Assembly: GCF_021166475.1 (NCBI RefSeq)
Contig: NZ_JAJOYS010000001.1
Span: forward strand, 310,001 to 374,000
DNA: 64,000 nt
Direction of reading: 5' to 3'
Source: Pelagibacterium xiamenense
GTDB taxonomy: Bacteria > Pseudomonadota > Alphaproteobacteria > Rhizobiales > Devosiaceae
In this document: positions 10,098 through 19,075 of the stretch, piece by piece
Position numbering within the stretch: position 1 is the stretch's first letter
Layout: every line of letters starts with the position of its first letter
Translations under genes and position numbers: made by a program
The notes under the pieces: generated by a model
Seen by the model: only the letters and a program-made list of their open reading frames with translations
What the model was told of the DNA's origin: nothing
Databases searched by the model: none

Positions 10098-10571
10098 CTA
10101 GTCTTGCGGATTGACGGCCCAGGGCGCAAGGGCCAGAGCGAGGGGATCGAGACTGCGGCCTCCGCGTTCGGTGATCGTAAGGATGCGTTCCTCGCCCGGC
10201 CCGTGCAGGGCGAGGGTGACCGCATAGCCGGGAAGCGTTTCAAGATGCGGCGCGCGGTCGGGCCATTCGACGAGAACGACAGCCTCCGGGTCGTCGAGAA
10301 GCCCCAGTTCATCGATCTCGTCTTCGTGCGAAAGCCGGTAGAGATCGGCATGGACAACACCGGGATAGGGCTGCACCAGCGCGAAAGTCGGCGATGGGAC
10401 GTCGAGATCGGCGTCCTCGAGCCGGGCGCGGATCACCGCGCGGGCAAGCGCCGTTTTGCCCGTCCCGAGATCGCCATAGAGCGAAACGACATCGCCAGGC
10501 TTGAGGAGCCGCGCCAACGCAGCGCCGATGGCATCGGTTGCCGCCGCATCATGTGCAAAGAGTGTCAGCAT
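10098..10571 (-). CDS. tsaE: tRNA threonylcarbamoyladenosine biosynthesis ATPase TsaE
   Basis: Small P-loop ATPase of the TsaBDE complex that makes t6A at position 37 of ANN-decoding tRNAs. The Walker A motif GDLGTGKTA is near residues 33-41, followed by the family motifs SPTFALVQPY and HADLYRL, and VLVEWPDR as the Trp-containing C-terminal motif. Its 157 residues are the standard length. There is a 3-bp gap to divL upstream and 7 bp to murU downstream, so it is surely within one transcription unit. No AmgK kinase domain is fused to its C terminus. Confidence 0.95.
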   Translation of the reverse strand: MLTLFAHDAAATDAIGAALARLLKPGDVVSLYGDLGTGKTALARAVIRARLEDADLDVPSPTFALVQPYPGVVHADLYRLSHEDEIDELGLLDDPEAVVLVEWPDRAPHLETLPGYAVTLALHGPGEERILTITERGGRSLDPLALALAPWAVNPQD

Positions 10572-10574
10572 GGG

Positions 10575-13043
10575 CTATTCGCCCGCGTTGAGCGCGGCCT
10601 GCGTGTTGGCCGGGACGATCACCGTGACCTTCGTCCCACGCGGTTCGCGTGCGTCGACCGAAACCGTGCCGCCGTGCAGGTTGACGAAGGTTTTGACGAT
10701 GGCGAGCCCGAGCCCGGCGCCGCGCTGCCGCCCCTCGACCGACTGCCCCTCAAAGCGCTGGAACATGGCCGAGCGCATGTCCTCGGGGATACCGACGCCC
10801 TCGTCCTCGACGGTAAAAACGATGCGGTCGCCGCGGGCGGACACGTCGAGCCAGATCCGCGCACCCGGGTCGGAAAACCGTGCTGCGTTCGACAGAAGAT
10901 TGTAGAGCACCTGCACGATCCGCGTGCCGTCGGCAACGAAGCTCGGCAGGTCGCGGGCGATGTGCACCTCGAGGTCCACCGGACGCTCCGAGCCGGAGGA
11001 CGCGGCGGAAAGCCCGGCTTTGGCCTTTTCGACGACGGTTTCGATGTCGAGCACCGAGGTGTTGAGCTGGGCAATGCCCGCATCCACGGTGGCGAGATCG
11101 AGAATGTTATCGATCAACAGCCCCAGATTGGCGCTCGAGGAGCGGATATACTCGGTATAGGTCCGCTGGCGTTCGTTGAGCGGGCCCACCTCCTGGCTCG
11201 CGAGCAGATCGGCAAAGCCGATGATATTGGTGAGCGGAGAGCGCAGTTCGTACGACACGTTCTGGACGAAGGTGTCCTTGAGCTTGTCGGCGGCGATGAG
11301 CGCCTCGTTGCGCTCCTTGAGCACGCGCTCGTAATTGGCGCTTTCCGAGACATCGACAAAGGTCATCATCGTCTGCCCGTCGGGCAGGCGTACGATGGCG
11401 TAGTCGAGGAGCCGCCCGTCCGAGCGTGAAATCCGACCCTTGGTGTCAGAGCGGGTCGGGTTGAGATCGATGATGCCCTGCTTGAGCTCGCGCCAGATGC
11501 GGGCGCCGTCCTCGGGGAAGGTTTCGCCCGCGGCCTGGGTCAGTTCGTCGATGTGCGGGTGGTTGCCCAGGGCGTTCATCGGCAGCTTCCAAAGAAGCGA
11601 CAGCCGCGGGTTGTGGAGCTTGAGCCGTCCGTTGGTGCCAAACACGGCAACGCCCTCGGTGAGGGCGTTGAGGGTTTCGCGCTGCACGTGCATGAGCGCG
11701 TTGTGCCGTGTTTCGAGCGCGAGGCGCTCGGTCATGTCTTCAAAGACGTAGATGACTCCGCCCGTCCCGGTCGCCGGCGCGGCGATGACGTTGGCGCAGC
11801 GCCCGTCGGGAAGGTACCAGGGCGTTTCCCGCGGCGCGGTGAGGGCATAGCTCATCAGGTGTTTTGCGCGCCAGTCGCGGTAGTCGGGCTCCGAAGGCAG
11901 GAGCCCCTGCGTGCGCAGCCTGTCGAGGATGGCGCGTTCGTCCGGCTCGGTATTGAGCCAGTCCACGTCCAGCCCCCAGAATTCGGCATAGGCGCTGTTG
12001 TAGTGGGTCAGCCGGCGGCCCTTGTCGAACACCGCGACAGGCGTCGCGAGCGCGTCGATCACCGTTGTCAGATGCCCGAGATCGGGCTCGGTCCGCTCGG
12101 GCTCGGCCTTTTGCGGGCGCGCTTGCGGCAGATAGCAATAGCCTGCGCTGCCGCCCGAGAGCGGGAACAGGACGAGGTCGAGCTTGCCCGCAGTGGCGTG
12201 TTCTTCGGTTAAGGCGATGGTGTCGCTGGCATCCTCGAGCGAGCGGATGTGCCTTTCGCGCGTCTTGACATCGAAGATGTCCGGCGCGGTGCCGCGTTCG
12301 CCCTTGAGACCCAGAGAGCGGGTGAAATGGAGGTAGGCAGCGTTGGCGTAGACGAGCAACCCGTCCTTGTCGCGCAACCATGCCGGTATGGTCAGGTTGG
12401 CGAGGATCGCCTGCGCATCCGCGAGCGAGGGGATACGGGTAAGGGCATCGCCCTGCAACGGCGGTTCGACGGTCGCACCCGAGGGACGCAGCCGTACAAC
12501 GGCGGTGCCGCCGATCAGCCGCCCCGCCGCCCGGATGATGCGTCCATCGCGCGCAGGGACCGAAATCTCGAAGGTCCGCCCATCGATCCTTAGGTCCGTC
12601 AGCCTGTCGGCCAGGTCTTTAGCCGGGCCGGTTTCGAGCCATGCGCGGAAATCGAGCACCGCTTCGGGCCGCGTCTCGCCCGGCAGGATCTCGGTAACCG
12701 GCCCCAGGATGGAAGGCTCGAGCCCGGCGTCCTTCCAGATGATCGTGACTTCGGGCATGCCCGACAAAAGCGTTTCGAAATCGTCGAGCGCGGCGCGCAT
12801 GGTGCCCAGGCGATCGGTCGAGCGCCGGTGCGCGGCTTCGGCGATCCGGCGCCATTTGACCGCCATCAGCGTTGCCGCGATGCCGAACCCGGCCGCCCCG
12901 AGCGCGATGGCATAGGGCGCCGCGCTGGCGACGGATGCGCTTGTAAGGGGCGCGGAAAGGGCGGGGCTTGCCGCAAAAAGGGCAAGGTGTGCTGTCGAAA
13001 ATGCCAGGAATCCCGTTGGTTTCCGGAATCCAGCCGGACGCAT
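10575..13043 (-). CDS. divL: DivL-type cell-cycle tyrosine pseudo-histidine kinase
   Basis: 822-residue membrane-anchored PAS/HisKA/HATPase protein. An N-terminal signal-anchor and a TM helix (about residues 45-65) are followed by several PAS-like segments (about 225-330, 340-460, 470-575), a dimerisation helix, and a HATPase domain with NLLSNAARFSD and GAGLGLAIVKTF. The phospho-acceptor motif reads VSYELRSPLTNI: Tyr598 stands where histidine kinases have His. That substitution defines Caulobacter DivL, which controls the CckA-CtrA cell-cycle relay and reads DivK. It heads the tsaE-murU-addBA run and is separated from ahcY by a terminator. Confidence 0.82.
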   Translation of the reverse strand: MRPAGFRKPTGFLAFSTAHLALFAASPALSAPLTSASVASAAPYAIALGAAGFGIAATLMAVKWRRIAEAAHRRSTDRLGTMRAALDDFETLLSGMPEVTIIWKDAGLEPSILGPVTEILPGETRPEAVLDFRAWLETGPAKDLADRLTDLRIDGRTFEISVPARDGRIIRAAGRLIGGTAVVRLRPSGATVEPPLQGDALTRIPSLADAQAILANLTIPAWLRDKDGLLVYANAAYLHFTRSLGLKGERGTAPDIFDVKTRERHIRSLEDASDTIALTEEHATAGKLDLVLFPLSGGSAGYCYLPQARPQKAEPERTEPDLGHLTTVIDALATPVAVFDKGRRLTHYNSAYAEFWGLDVDWLNTEPDERAILDRLRTQGLLPSEPDYRDWRAKHLMSYALTAPRETPWYLPDGRCANVIAAPATGTGGVIYVFEDMTERLALETRHNALMHVQRETLNALTEGVAVFGTNGRLKLHNPRLSLLWKLPMNALGNHPHIDELTQAAGETFPEDGARIWRELKQGIIDLNPTRSDTKGRISRSDGRLLDYAIVRLPDGQTMMTFVDVSESANYERVLKERNEALIAADKLKDTFVQNVSYELRSPLTNIIGFADLLASQEVGPLNERQRTYTEYIRSSSANLGLLIDNILDLATVDAGIAQLNTSVLDIETVVEKAKAGLSAASSGSERPVDLEVHIARDLPSFVADGTRIVQVLYNLLSNAARFSDPGARIWLDVSARGDRIVFTVEDEGVGIPEDMRSAMFQRFEGQSVEGRQRGAGLGLAIVKTFVNLHGGTVSVDAREPRGTKVTVIVPANTQAALNAGE

Positions 13044-13221
13044 ACCTCTTGCCCTTGTTCTGTTGAAACGTGCCCGCCCTTTGGTCGCCGCGACCGGGCG
13101 ACCGAATCACTTAACCATACCCGGCGCCCGAATCGCCTCCAAGAGTCAAACTCGCGTTTGCGTGGATAACTTTCCCCTTGCGTGGCACCAAAGGGGTGAT
13201 TTGTTTTTGTCCGGGCAAAGA

Positions 13222-13245
13222 AAAAGGGCCCCGCAGGGCCCTTTT
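13222..13245 (-). terminator. Terminator downstream of ahcY
   Basis: Perfect 10-bp stem AAAAGGGCCC / GGGCCCTTTT with a 4-nt loop, just past the ahcY stop. Read on the minus strand, the 3' arm ends in TTTT and continues T-C-TTT. It separates ahcY from the divL transcription unit. Confidence 0.85.
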
Positions 13246-13252
13246 GAAAGGC

Positions 13253-14656
13253 TTAGTACCGGTAGTGATCGGGCTTGAACGGGCCCTCGGGCGTTACCCC
13301 GATATAGGCGGCCTGGGTGTCCGAAAGCCTGGTGAGCTTGGCGCCGAGCTTTTCGAGATGCAGCGCGGCGACCTTTTCGTCGAGATGCTTGGGCAGGACG
13401 TGCACGGCGTTCTCGTAGGCGTCCGCCTTGGTCCAGAGTTCGATCTGCGCCAGCGTCTGGTTGGCAAAGCTCGCGCTCATGACGAAGGACGGATGCCCCG
13501 TCGCGTTGCCGAGATTGACCAGACGGCCCTGCGAAAGAAGGATCATCCGGTTGCCGGTCGGGAAGGTGACAAGATCGACTTGCGGCTTGACGTTGGTCCA
13601 GGGGAAGTTCCGCAGTTCGGATACCTGGATCTCGTTGTCGAAGTGTCCGATATTGCAAACGATCGCCATGTCCTTGAGCTGGCGCATGTGATCGATCGTG
13701 ACGATATCCTTGTTGCCGGTCGCCGTAACGATGATATCGGCGGTGGGCGCGGCGTCTTCGAGCGTCACGACCTCGAACCCGTCCATCGCCGCCTGCAGCG
13801 CACAGATCGGGTCGATCTCGGTCACCTTGACCCGCGCGCCCGCGCCTGCGAGCGACTGCGCCGAGCCCTTGCCCACATCGCCATAGCCGCAGACGATGGC
13901 GACCTTGCCGGCCATCATCACGTCGGTGCCGCGGCGGATGGCGTCGACGAGGCTTTCACGGCAGCCATACTTGTTGTCGAACTTGGACTTGGTGACGCTG
14001 TCATTGACGTTGATCGCCGGGAAGGGCAGTTCGCCGCGCTCGTGGAGCTGGTAAAGCCGCATGACGCCCGTCGTGGTTTCTTCGGAAACACCGCGGATGT
14101 TCGCCTTGACCTTGGAATAGAAGCCCGGCTCGGCCGCGAGGCGCTTTTTGACCTGCGCTGCGAAGAATTCCTCTTCCTCGCTTTTAGGGTGCGCGATGAC
14201 CGAAGGATCGGTCTCAGCCTTTGCGCCGGTCAAAACCAGCATGGTGGCGTCGCCGCCATCGTCGAGGATCATATTGGCGGTTTCGCCATTGCCCCAGTCG
14301 AGAATGCGGTCGCAGAAATCCCAGTATTCCTCCAGCGTTTCGCCCTTGTGCGCGAAAACCGGAATACCCGCGGCAGCAATCGCGGCGGCGGCGTGGTCCT
14401 GGGTGGAAAAGATGTTGCACGATGCCCAGCGCACTTCGGCGCCAAGCGCCACGAGCGTTTCGATGAGCACCGCGGTCTGGATGGTCATATGGAGCGAACC
14501 GGCGATCCGCGCGCCCTTGAGCGGCTGCGCATCGGCGAATTCGCGCCGGATCGCCATAAGGCCGGGCATCTCGATTTCGGCCATTTCGATTTCCCGCCGG
14601 CCCCATTCGGCCAGGGAGATGTCCTTGACTTGATACTCGGTCGCTGCCGGTTTCAT
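13253..14656 (-). CDS. ahcY: Adenosylhomocysteinase
   Basis: NAD-dependent enzyme that splits S-adenosylhomocysteine into adenosine and homocysteine, relieving product inhibition of methyltransferases. The 467-residue protein has the substrate-domain motif [14 protein letters not shown], the Rossmann motif [12 protein letters not shown] and the invariant C-terminal PDHYRY that closes over NAD. The length includes the roughly 40-residue insert typical of many bacterial enzymes. It has its own promoter and operator-like repeat upstream (14695-14750) and its own terminator, so it looks like a single-gene unit regulated by methylation status. Confidence 0.97.
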   Translation of the reverse strand: MKPAATEYQVKDISLAEWGRREIEMAEIEMPGLMAIRREFADAQPLKGARIAGSLHMTIQTAVLIETLVALGAEVRWASCNIFSTQDHAAAAIAAAGIPVFAHKGETLEEYWDFCDRILDWGNGETANMILDDGGDATMLVLTGAKAETDPSVIAHPKSEEEEFFAAQVKKRLAAEPGFYSKVKANIRGVSEETTTGVMRLYQLHERGELPFPAINVNDSVTKSKFDNKYGCRESLVDAIRRGTDVMMAGKVAIVCGYGDVGKGSAQSLAGAGARVKVTEIDPICALQAAMDGFEVVTLEDAAPTADIIVTATGNKDIVTIDHMRQLKDMAIVCNIGHFDNEIQVSELRNFPWTNVKPQVDLVTFPTGNRMILLSQGRLVNLGNATGHPSFVMSASFANQTLAQIELWTKADAYENAVHVLPKHLDEKVAALHLEKLGAKLTRLSDTQAAYIGVTPEGPFKPDHYRY

Positions 14657-14694
14657 AGCCGCCTCGTCTTTTTGGAGTTTCGATCTGGGCCCGG

Positions 14695-14723
14695 TTTATA
14701 CGCGGGCAGGCGGTCCGGTACAA
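14695..14723 (-). promoter_or_regulatory. Sigma70-type promoter of ahcY
   Basis: On the minus strand TTGTAC (14723-14718) and TATAAA (14700-14695) are separated by exactly 17 bp, about 40 bp before the ahcY start. It lies directly downstream of the inverted repeat at 14729-14750. Confidence 0.65.
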
Positions 14724-14728
14724 TACGA

Positions 14729-14750
14729 GATATAAAGATTTATTTATATC
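14729..14750. promoter_or_regulatory. Operator-like perfect inverted repeat upstream of ahcY
   Basis: GATATAAA - GATTTA - TTTATATC: perfect 8-bp arms around a 6-nt spacer, strikingly AT-rich against GC-rich surroundings and 5 bp upstream of the ahcY -35 box. The sequence resembles what I recall of SahR (ArsR-family, SAH-responsive) sites upstream of ahcY in Proteobacteria. That assignment is an inference; the repeat itself is directly visible. Confidence 0.6.
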
Positions 14751-15272
14751 CTAACGCCGAGCGTCCACCCTCGGGCGCCGTATCTTGCGGCGGAAGGGCG
14801 CCGACGCGGCGGTGGTGCCGCCCCATGTCAACGCGTACCCGGCCACGAGCCCGGCGACGGCAAAGCCGAGCCCTTCGATACTGGCAGGGATGGCGGGCGT
14901 GAAGTCCTCAAGCGCGGCGGCGCCGACGTCGCTGTCGAAATAGCGCGCCAGCGACATGGTCTTTTCGATGGGATCGGCGGTCCTGAGTTCTCGCAACTGC
15001 GTCGTCAGCTCGTCATAGCGGGCAAAGACACGGCGTATCGACGTTCCGCGGTCGTTGAGGAACGGATCGGCGCTCGCGTCATAGCGCGCAAAACCTTCCT
15101 CCCGCGTCAGCCCGCTCGCGGCGGCATCGCCGTCGAACCGCGCGATCACCGCTTCAAGCTCGTCAATCGCGCCGCCAAGCCGCTGGGTATAGTACTGGGT
15201 GTATTCGGGGACCTGGGAAAAGGTGAGCGCGCCGAAAAGAGCACCGGCAAGGCAGAGTGTGCGCTTGATCAT
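14751..15272 (-). CDS. DUF2937 family membrane protein
   Basis: 173-residue protein of unknown function. The start at 15272 (MIKRTLCLAG) is fixed by GGGAG a few bases upstream; the longer frame to 15338 runs into the HPr gene. It has an N-terminal hydrophobic segment (about residues 4-17), a soluble, probably helical middle with the family pattern QRLGGAIDELEAVIARFD, and one C-terminal TM helix (about 135-155) followed by a basic tail. It sits between the HPr gene (17 bp gap) and ahcY, and may be the last gene of the PTS operon. Confidence 0.75.
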   Translation of the reverse strand: MIKRTLCLAGALFGALTFSQVPEYTQYYTQRLGGAIDELEAVIARFDGDAAASGLTREEGFARYDASADPFLNDRGTSIRRVFARYDELTTQLRELRTADPIEKTMSLARYFDSDVGAAALEDFTPAIPASIEGLGFAVAGLVAGYALTWGGTTAASAPFRRKIRRPRVDARR

Positions 15273-15289
15273 GGTGCTCCCGTTGCGGC

Positions 15290-15610
15290 TTAAAGCGTCA
15301 GGTCCTGGGCAGCTTCGTTGTCTTCGTCGAACCCGCACGTCACGAGGTCCGCCAGAGCTTCTATGGCTTCGCGGGCCTCATTGCCGGTGGCGCGCACGAG
15401 TATGGTCGAGCCCGGCCCGGCGGCGAGCATCATCAGCCCCATGATGGAAGTGCCGCCCACCGTCATGCCGTCGCGGGTAACCGTCACCTCCGCGTCGAAA
15501 TGATCCGCGGTCCGTACGAACCGGGCCGAAGCGCGTGCATGAAGCCCGCGCTTGTTGCAGATCGTAAGCCGTTGGCATACGGCCCGGTCCGGTTCAGCCA
15601 TTGCACTCAT
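15290..15610 (-). CDS. HPr family phosphocarrier protein
   Basis: Phosphoryl carrier of a regulatory (non-transporting) PTS: receives phosphate on His24 from enzyme I and passes it to EIIA. Motif GLHARAS (residues 22-28) contains the His, and GGTSIMGLMMLAA contains the Ser that HPr kinase modifies. At 106 residues it is slightly longer than E. coli HPr because of an N-terminal extension. It overlaps the EIIA gene by 4 bp. Together with EIIA and hprK it forms the alphaproteobacterial regulatory PTS block; no permease is present. Confidence 0.93.
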   Translation of the reverse strand: MSAMAEPDRAVCQRLTICNKRGLHARASARFVRTADHFDAEVTVTRDGMTVGGTSIMGLMMLAAGPGSTILVRATGNEAREAIEALADLVTCGFDEDNEAAQDLTL

Positions 15611-16005
15611 TTGCCCAACACATCGTTTGCGACGTTAATATACTTGCGGCCCGCATCCTGTGCAAACCGCACCGCCTCCTTCATATCGGCATCGGCGCGG
15701 ATCCGTGCAAGCTTTACGAGCATCGGCAGGTTCACCCCCGCAATCACCTCGATATTGCGGCCCTCCATCACCGAAATCGCCAGATTGGACGGGGTGCCGC
15801 CGAACATGTCGGTGAGAATGACCACACCATCGCCGCTCTCGACCCGCTCGACCGCCGAGATGATGTCGGTGCGCCGGGCCTCCATGTCGTCTTCCGGGCC
15901 GATCGAAACCGCCTCGATCGCCTCCTGGGGGCCGACCACGTGTTCCAAAGCGGCGCGAAACTCGTCTGCAAGCCTGCCGTGGGTCACAAGGACCATGCCA
16001 ATCAT
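15607..16005 (-). CDS. PTS EIIA component, mannose family (regulatory)
   Basis: 132-residue cytosolic EIIA of the mannose/fructose superfamily. The N terminus MIGMVLVTHGRLA has the phospho-acceptor His9, and LTDMFGGTPSN is the second conserved motif. No EIIB, C or D genes are nearby, so a regulatory output is likely, as reported for orphan EIIA-Man proteins in alphaproteobacteria. It is translationally coupled to the HPr gene by a 4-bp overlap and lies 97 bp downstream of hprK. Confidence 0.92.
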   Translation of the reverse strand: MIGMVLVTHGRLADEFRAALEHVVGPQEAIEAVSIGPEDDMEARRTDIISAVERVESGDGVVILTDMFGGTPSNLAISVMEGRNIEVIAGVNLPMLVKLARIRADADMKEAVRFAQDAGRKYINVANDVLGK

Positions 16006-16102
16006 ACGCTGAGCTTTCCGTCAGTAGGCGCCGCAACCGGGGCGAAGTGTTGTCCCGAAGGCATTTGGATTCAAGTCATAATTGGGTAGTTTGCCCCGCT
16101 TA

Positions 16103-16564
16103 TCACGCCATCGCGCCGAGCGCGCGAAGCGCCGCGTGCACGAGGAAGCGCTGATGCAGCCCGTCGACCAGCCCGCGGCGGGGTACGGGGCAACGTGGAA
16201 CCCAGATGCCGTGGATCTGGGTCGTCAATTCCCGCTCTTCGAGCAGCCGCTCCATGGTGTCGACAAGCTCGACCACCAGATGCACATGCGCGGATTCGGC
16301 GTAGGGCAGTTTTACGATGCCGCGTCCACGCAACTCGATCAGCCCTGCAATTGTCGCCGGCGGCTCCATCACCAGCCCGTCCTCGTCGACGCTCAGATCG
16401 ACCCGGTCGTCGGAAATGAGGAGCGCGTCTTCCCCGCGCAGCTTCGCCTGTTCGAGCAGGTCGAGCGCGAGGAGGGATTTTCCGGCACCCGAAACGCCGG
16501 TGAGCAGAATGCCGTGGTGCGCAACGAGTATGCCGGTGCCGTGGGTGTTATGTTTTTGCGTCAC
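16103..16564 (-). CDS. hprK: HPr kinase/phosphorylase, short alphaproteobacterial form
   Basis: Phosphorylates and dephosphorylates the regulatory Ser of HPr. The P-loop GVSGAGKS is at residues 23-30, the ISDDRVDL motif follows, and IELRGRGIVKLPY is the HprK signature. It has only 153 residues, because the N-terminal domain of the roughly 310-residue Firmicutes enzyme is absent; this short form is the norm in Rhizobiales. Its start overlaps the chvG stop by 4 bp, tying PTS control to the ChvG/ChvI system. Confidence 0.93.
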   Translation of the reverse strand: MTQKHNTHGTGILVAHHGILLTGVSGAGKSLLALDLLEQAKLRGEDALLISDDRVDLSVDEDGLVMEPPATIAGLIELRGRGIVKLPYAESAHVHLVVELVDTMERLLEERELTTQIHGIWVPRCPVPRRGLVDGLHQRFLVHAALRALGAMA

Positions 16565-18351
16565 GATCTGGCCCGTGGAAGAGTGAGTCTGAATACCGCC
16601 CCTGATCGGTCATCCCGGTTCCCTGCTTCTAGCGTGCCTTTGTGCGCCTGTGCAATCTGGCGCGAGATCGAAAGGCCCAATCCCGAGTGGTCGCCGAACG
16701 ATTCGCCTTCCGGCCGGTCGGTATAAAACCGTTGGAACACCTTTTCGGTATCTCCCGAAATCCCGCGCCCCTCGTCCTTGACGCAGGTGACGATGGTGTC
16801 GCCTTCGATCGACACCGTAACGGTCACCGTCCCGCCGGGCGGCGAGAACGACACGGCGTTGTCGATCAGATTGGTGAACACCTGCGCAAGGCGGTTGTCG
16901 TGGCCCTTTACGATGGGTTCGCCCTTGCCCTTGGGCGTTTCCAGAACGACCCGCACGTCGCGCTTTGCCGCAAGGTCGGACTGGATCGAGACGATGGCCT
17001 CGGCGAGCCGCGCGACATCCACCGGGTCGGTGTTTTCGCGCGCCAGCTCGGCATCGATGCGGCTCGCGTTGGAAATGTCCGAAATCAGCCGGTCGAGCCG
17101 GCGCACGTCATGCTGGATGATCTCGGCCAGCCGCTCGCGGTCGGTCTCGGACTTGGCGAGCGGCAGGGTTTCGACGGCGCTCCTCAAAGAGGTCAGCGGG
17201 TTTTTGAGTTCGTGCGCGACGTCTGCGGCGAACCGTTCGATGGCTTCGATGCGGTTGTAAAGCGCGTTGGTCATGGCCCGCAGCGAGCCCGACAAATGCC
17301 CGATCTCGTCCGAGCGCTCGGTGTAATCGGGAATTTCCGCCCGCGCTTGCATTGACGTCTGCACCCGCTCGGCGGCCTCCGAAAGCCGCCGCATCGGCCC
17401 GGCGATCGTCCCCGCGAGCAGGACCGACATGAGCCCCGTCACCGTCGCGGCAACTGCAGCGATCCGCAGGATGCTCCAGCGCTCCTGCGCAACGATCTGG
17501 TCGATGTCGCCCGGCGTGGTCGACAACAGCAGCGCCCCGATCACCGCCCGCTGGCGCTGGATCGGAACGGCGACCGACACGACGAGCTGCCCGCGCTCGT
17601 CCTCGCGTACGATATCGGCGGGAGAGCCGCTGAGCGCCGAGGACACTTCGGGGTAGTTAAGCCCCTCGTCGACGCCGTAGTCCTGGTAGCGCGGGTAATC
17701 GGCCGAACCGAAGAACCGCGAGATCGCGCTCCACCACTCGAAAAGGAAGAACTCGCCTTGTGCCGGCGTGCTGATATCGGTCGAGCGGAGGATCTCCCCG
17801 CTCGCATAGATGTTGTTGGAATCGAGGATCAAAAGCCCCGCATCGTCGTAGATACGCGCCCGGGTGCGGGTCGGCGTGACGAGGTTGCGCAGGAGCGGCG
17901 CGATGCGTTCGGGATTGATGGGGAACTGCAGCGTCGGGTCGAAGAACGAGAACGGTTCGGAGACCTGGCCCTGGTAAAAATCGAGCAGCCGGTCGGGATT
18001 GACGCTGATGACGTCCGAATCCGCGGTCGCCGAAGCAGCGATCGCTGCGGAAATGATCTCGCCCTGCACCCGCAGCGACTGCACGCGCACGTCGATGAGG
18101 CCGGAACGGAAGGTGTTGAGATAAAGGATACCCGAAACCAGCAACGCCAGCGCCACAAGGTTCAGGATGACGATTCGGCGGGTGAGCGAGGCAAAGAAGG
18201 TGAAATTGATAACCCGGCCCACCCCGCGCGCAAACGCAAGGACCGGACGCAGAAAAGGTCTGCGTGCGGTCTCCGGCGGCTTGCCGGTGGCCGCATCGGG
18301 TGCTTCCGCGCTTTCGGTGCGGCTCGGCTCTCGCGAAATCCGGTCGTCCAA
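16561..18351 (-). CDS. chvG: Envelope stress/acid-sensing histidine kinase ChvG (ExoS)
   Basis: 596-residue membrane sensor kinase for ChvI. It has a cytoplasmic N-terminal tail, TM1 at about residues 60-80, a periplasmic sensor region of about 200 residues, a second TM near 290-310, a HAMP domain, HisKA with VAHELKNPLTSL and a HATPase domain with NLIDNAVSFS and SGLGLSISRQIA. In Rhizobiales the kinase responds to acidity and envelope state and controls exopolysaccharide and symbiosis or virulence genes. It is 7 bp from chvI and overlaps hprK by 4 bp. Confidence 0.93.
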   Translation of the reverse strand: MDDRISREPSRTESAEAPDAATGKPPETARRPFLRPVLAFARGVGRVINFTFFASLTRRIVILNLVALALLVSGILYLNTFRSGLIDVRVQSLRVQGEIISAAIAASATADSDVISVNPDRLLDFYQGQVSEPFSFFDPTLQFPINPERIAPLLRNLVTPTRTRARIYDDAGLLILDSNNIYASGEILRSTDISTPAQGEFFLFEWWSAISRFFGSADYPRYQDYGVDEGLNYPEVSSALSGSPADIVREDERGQLVVSVAVPIQRQRAVIGALLLSTTPGDIDQIVAQERWSILRIAAVAATVTGLMSVLLAGTIAGPMRRLSEAAERVQTSMQARAEIPDYTERSDEIGHLSGSLRAMTNALYNRIEAIERFAADVAHELKNPLTSLRSAVETLPLAKSETDRERLAEIIQHDVRRLDRLISDISNASRIDAELARENTDPVDVARLAEAIVSIQSDLAAKRDVRVVLETPKGKGEPIVKGHDNRLAQVFTNLIDNAVSFSPPGGTVTVTVSIEGDTIVTCVKDEGRGISGDTEKVFQRFYTDRPEGESFGDHSGLGLSISRQIAQAHKGTLEAGNRDDRSGAVFRLTLPRARS

Positions 18352-18358
18352 TGACGGA

Positions 18359-19075
18359 CTACTGCTCCTTGAAGCGATACCCCACCCCGTAAAGGGTTTC
18401 GATCATGTCAAAGCTGTTGTCGACGGCTTTGAACTTCTTGCGAAGCCGCTTGATATGGCTGTCGATGGTCCTGTCGTCAACATAGACCTGATCGTCATAG
18501 GCCGCATCCATCAGCGCATTACGGCTTTTGACCACGCCCGGGCGTTGCGCGAGCGAAAGCAGAATCAAAAATTCGGTGACCGTCAGGGTCACCCGCTGCC
18601 CGTCCCACGTACAGGTGTGGCGCTCCTGGTCCATCACCAGCGCGCCGCGCTCGAGCGTCGCCCTGGCGCCGGCGTCTTCCCCGTTGACGGCGACCGCCCC
18701 GGCCTCTTTGGGCGCGGCGACCCGGCGCAGCACGGCCTTCACGCGTTCGACCAGAAGCCGCTGGGAAAATGGCTTCGTAATGAAGTCGTCCGCCCCCATC
18801 TTGAGCCCGAACAGCTCGTCGATTTCTTCGTCCTTGGACGTCAGAAAGATGACCGGAACGTCCGATTTCTGCCGCAGACGGCGCAGAAGCTCCATCCCGT
18901 CCATGCGCGGCATCTTTATATCGAGAATGGCGAGGTCGGGCCGGTCCGAGCTCAACCCTTCAAGCCCCGAGGCGCCATCGGTATAGGTCGCAACCTGATA
19001 GCCCTCGGCTTCGAGCGTCATCGAAACGGAGGTGAGGATATTGCGGTCATCGTCGACAAGCGCGATTTTCGGCAT
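18359..19075 (-). CDS. chvI: Two-component response regulator ChvI
   Basis: OmpR/PhoB-type regulator of 238 residues. The receiver has the acidic triad D8-D10 and phospho-acceptor Asp52 ([13 protein letters not shown]), with FLTSKDEE carrying the conserved Thr/Lys. The C-terminal winged helix has [15 protein letters not shown] and the LYGVGYRF end motif. It is the first gene of the chvI-chvG-hprK-EIIA-HPr run and is divergent from pckA across 312 bp. The neighbouring pckA gene is a plausible target. Confidence 0.95.
   Translation of the reverse strand: MPKIALVDDDRNILTSVSMTLEAEGYQVATYTDGASGLEGLSSDRPDLAILDIKMPRMDGMELLRRLRQKSDVPVIFLTSKDEEIDELFGLKMGADDFITKPFSQRLLVERVKAVLRRVAAPKEAGAVAVNGEDAGARATLERGALVMDQERHTCTWDGQRVTLTVTEFLILLSLAQRPGVVKSRNALMDAAYDDQVYVDDRTIDSHIKRLRKKFKAVDNSFDMIETLYGVGYRFKEQ

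Noticed and set aside
14657-14750. SAH riboswitch upstream of ahcY
   Set aside because: The leader after the predicted promoter is about 40 nt, too short for the known pseudoknotted aptamer, and no matching stems are seen.
13178-14902. 574-codon plus-strand frame opposite ahcY
   Set aside because: Antisense of a highly conserved gene; no supporting signals.
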